Of a stretch of 64,000 nt of DNA, positions 61,617-64,000 are shown piece after piece. The position numbers and the translations under genes were made by a program. The DNA lies in the NCBI GenBank assembly GCA_033391075.1, contig JAWPMV010000001.1, positions 1,116,001 through 1,180,000 of the forward strand, in the 5' to 3' direction. The notes beneath the pieces were generated by a model, which saw only the letters and a list, made by a program, of their open reading frames with translations, had not been told where the DNA came from and ran no database searches. The stretch comes from Bacteroidia bacterium (GTDB lineage: Bacteria; Bacteroidota; Bacteroidia; J057). Positions within the stretch are counted from its first letter, which is position 1. Every line of letters starts with the position of its first letter.

Positions 61617-64000
61617 ATTTCGTCTCCAGAATAGATTCAAATCCAGGGCATTGATATTGCCGTCCAGATTGAAATCTGATTTCGTTGTGCCGTATTGATA
61701 AACGCCTCCATTTTCAGGCAACCAAAACAGATTCCTGTCTATCGCATCTACTCTTCCGCTTCCATTGGCATCTCCTGCCCAACAAAGCATCGTCCCTCCT
61801 ATATCTCTTCTCGCAACTCCTCCGAAGCTATATACGACAGTCGAACTTTCCGCAAAATCAATAAAGGGATCTGTAGAAAGGTCCACGCTGGCAGCAGTCA
61901 TTATTCCCAAATGATTGCTATGAACAATGGCGATATGGTATTCTGAAGTGCTCAAACTGGCAAAGGAAAGGCTCTCTGCGCCTTGTGGATCTACCACAGT
62001 CCCATCTTTCAATAGGAGAGCAGCTTCTTCTAACACAATTGTGACAGGATCATCTTTATCCCTGAACTGAATTTTTATCCAGTCAACAGGGGCATCATTT
62101 CCCGTACGATTTAACAGGCTGGCATCCATACTTGCTCCCAATCCATATGGATCAGTCGTGCCCAAAAGACCTTTGGATCGAAGTTCATCCAGCATAAGTC
62201 CACTTCCCGAATCAAAAGGGCCTTCCAGCATGACTTCCATTGTAAAGCTATTCAAATCATTGATCTGGATTCTTTGGACCATTTGCTGGCTACTGTGTAA
62301 TGCGCCTGTAGGGCTGCTATCTTCCAGTTTCAAGACGACATCATATGATCCCGGAGAATTGTAGGTATGGCTGGGAGAAATACCAGTGCCACTATTACCA
62401 TCTCCAAAATCCCAATCATAGCTGACTGCATTTCCCGTAGGATTGTAACTCTCTGAAGCATCGAAGGTGAAATTGGCTGGAATAGCATCGGGTTGTTGAC
62501 GACTATAGCTAAAAGAAGCTATGATTCTTTCTTCTTTATCAAATATCCCATTGCTATTTCGGTCAATTCCCAATCGCTCATCAGCTTGTTTATGAACCAG
62601 CATCCAGGTCAGTGGCCCTTCTGCCTGTGCTTCGGCAAGTAATTGAGCATGAGTTAGGCTTTGTCCACTGCTATCAGATTGGTAGCTATTGCTTCCTGTA
62701 TATTTAAACCCCCTCATTTCTCCTTGATACCATCCTTTGACAATCAAGCCCAATTCTGAAGCCTGCTGGACACCTGTCATGGTAATCGGATTGTCTGCAA
62801 GGCTTTGCAAACTATCAACGGCAGCAAGTGTACCGACACTATTGCTTAAGGTCGCCTGAAGTCCTATAGAAAAATGAGCATCCTGGCTTTCGTGAGGAGT
62901 AGAGGTAAATCCTAAATTGCTAAAGGTCGGCCCTCCTCCTGCGAATCCCAGAACTATAGCATGATAATCAACAAAGTAGCCATCTTTGGTGCCGGCTGCC
63001 TTGAAAAACTCTGTATCTACTACTCCGTCAGACATCATTCCAAAACCGACGGTGCTCTGATCAGAGTCATAATAGAAGCCTAATTTTTTATAGGTCGATC
63101 TGAGGTCTGCTGACATATTTTCATTTCCTCCATACTGAACGGCTCCAAATGAACTTCCCGAAAGTCCTCTTCCTGTATGATTTACATGACAGCCGCCACA
63201 GTCCTCATGCCATTCTCCGATGGCATTTGTTCCCGTCTGATTGCTCATTGTAAAACTTTGGAATGTCGTTCCTGCTCCCCTGATTTTTCCATTGAGGTCC
63301 AGAGGATTGTTGAGGGTAGTGGCACGATAAGGATTAGGGGAATGATAGGTCGTTTTCAAGAAATCCTCAAATTCATCCATACCTGGAGTATCTAATGGAG
63401 CTCCCAATCCTTGAAGTACATTGAAAGCAGAAGCAAAATCGATAAAAGCTTCTCGATCTCCTCGCCAATGAAGCAAACCTTCTCCCTTTTCGATAATGTC
63501 AATAAGTGATTGGGTTACTTTTAAGCCTTTAAGCGGATGAAAGTCAATACCATCTATCGTCTCTATATTCCCGGAAGGATCACCGAGATCCCAGGCAAGT
63601 CGATCCCATTTTCCGTCTACATGACAGGATGCACAGGCAATCGTCCCATTTCCCGAGCCCAAATGTGTATCGTACAAATGCTTTCTTCCCGTTTTGATGA
63701 CGCTGGGAGTTGGATCAAAGAAAGGAGTACGAGACGTTTCCAGATCCGTAGCTATAGATACGGTTGAAATGCTGGCTTCAAATTTATTTAAAACATACAC
63801 CTGGCCTCGGTTCTCATCAATGACTACTCCCGTAGGTCCTTCTCCAACAGGAATTGGGTCAGGCGTAGCCCTGCTACCATTTTGCTCGATGATGATTACA
63901 TTATTAGAGCCCATACCCGTTACATAGGCAAAATTACCATCTTCTGTCCAGGCAATTCCCCGGGGATCTCCGATAGATTTATCTCTATCTGTAGCAGGTA
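61590..64000 (-). CDS. Secreted multi-domain protein: beta-propeller, di-haem cytochrome, PKD and dockerin-like end (5' part outside the window)
   Basis: The frame is open to the window edge, so the N-terminus is missing. In order from the edge: propeller-type repeats (DKSIGDPRGIAWTEDGNFAYV, then GEGPTGVVIDENRGQVYVLN), a cytochrome c peroxidase-like region with two haem sites (CASCH and CGGCH) about 180 residues apart, a PKD domain (YDWDFGDGNSGTGISPSHTY), a beta-rich region, and a C-terminal calcium-type repeat pair (GDANGSGRVDAIDRNLFW and DFNLDGNINALDLNLFW) like dockerin modules. It probably works at the cell surface in electron transfer or oxidation. The dockerin-like tail may be a sorting or anchoring module. 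Substrate unknown. Confidence 0.8.
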   Translation of the reverse strand, partial: PATDRDKSIGDPRGIAWTEDGNFAYVTGMGSNNVIIIEQNGSRATPDPIPVGEGPTGVVIDENRGQVYVLNKFEASISTVSIATDLETSRTPFFDPTPSVIKTGRKHLYDTHLGSGNGTIACASCHVDGKWDRLAWDLGDPSGNIETIDGIDFHPLKGLKVTQSLIDIIEKGEGLLHWRGDREAFIDFASAFNVLQGLGAPLDTPGMDEFEDFLKTTYHSPNPYRATTLNNPLDLNGKIRGAGTTFQSFTMSNQTGTNAIGEWHEDCGGCHVNHTGRGLSGSSFGAVQYGGNENMSADLRSTYKKLGFYYDSDQSTVGFGMMSDGVVDTEFFKAAGTKDGYFVDYHAIVLGFAGGGPTFSNLGFTSTPHESQDAHFSIGLQATLSNSVGTLAAVDSLQSLADNPITMTGVQQASELGLIVKGWYQGEMRGFKYTGSNSYQSDSSGQSLTHAQLLAEAQAEGPLTWMLVHKQADERLGIDRNSNGIFDKEERIIASFSYSRQQPDAIPANFTFDASESYNPTGNAVSYDWDFGDGNSGTGISPSHTYNSPGSYDVVLKLEDSSPTGALHSSQQMVQRIQINDLNSFTMEVMLEGPFDSGSGLMLDELRSKGLLGTTDPYGLGASMDASLLNRTGNDAPVDWIKIQFRDKDDPVTIVLEEAALLLKDGTVVDPQGAESLSFASLSTSEYHIAIVHSNHLGIMTAASVDLSTDPFIDFAESSTVVYSFGGVARRDIGGTMLCWAGDANGSGRVDAIDRNLFWLPENGGVYQYGTTKSDFNLDGNINALDLNLFWRRNNSLVAQLP

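Overview
The window reads as a chromosomal segment of a Bacteroidota bacterium, probably of the Saprospiria/Cytophagia type. The evidence is a tsaE-alanine dehydrogenase pair, DUF255, DUF4197 and DUF4097 proteins, many lipoproteins, AraC regulators with membrane-embedded N-termini, TPR histidine kinases, and weak ribosome binding sites. Base composition is moderately A+T rich. No ribosomal RNA, CRISPR array or prophage was seen.

Layout. Positions 1-16220 hold metabolic and envelope genes: the end of tsaE, alanine dehydrogenase, secreted proteins and lipoproteins, a metalloprotease-like lipoprotein and its active-site-dead paralogue around an AraC regulator and a serine hydrolase, a DUF4097 protein with ten TSGG repeats, and an M61 peptidase. 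An IS110-family element (about 16241-17448) follows; its left end encodes a bridge-type guide RNA whose four guide segments can be matched to the element ends and flanks. Next come a small redox operon on the minus strand (17641-20443), a Crp/Fnr regulator, small conserved proteins, a sulfatase and seven minus-strand tRNA genes (23618-24463).

Positions 25581-43981 form the most coherent block. An NtrC-type regulator, a haem-NO/O2-binding (H-NOX) protein and a hybrid histidine kinase with a C-terminal HPt domain sit directly upstream of a capsule/exopolysaccharide locus. That locus contains two further receiver proteins that both end in a C-terminal membrane anchor. One is a stand-alone receiver. 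The other is fused to the polyprenyl-phosphate sugar-phosphate transferase that would start the polymer. The inference is that a gas-sensing phosphorelay acts on the synthesis machinery at the membrane as well as on transcription. Two TPR histidine kinases follow.

Positions 49537-53335 are small housekeeping and membrane genes. Positions 53777-59491 are a visibly A+T-richer three-gene cassette: an unknown protein, a CHAT (caspase-like) protease with a zinc ribbon, and a 1032-residue TPR protein. It abuts a second cluster of six tRNA genes (59671-60357) and looks like an accessory, possibly defence, cassette. The two tRNA-Leu genes of that cluster lack the long variable arm. Upstream of each tRNA cluster, on the same strand, lies a related terminator-ended structured RNA locus (24903-25045 and 60403-60535). 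The window ends inside a large secreted multi-domain cytochrome-like protein on the minus strand.
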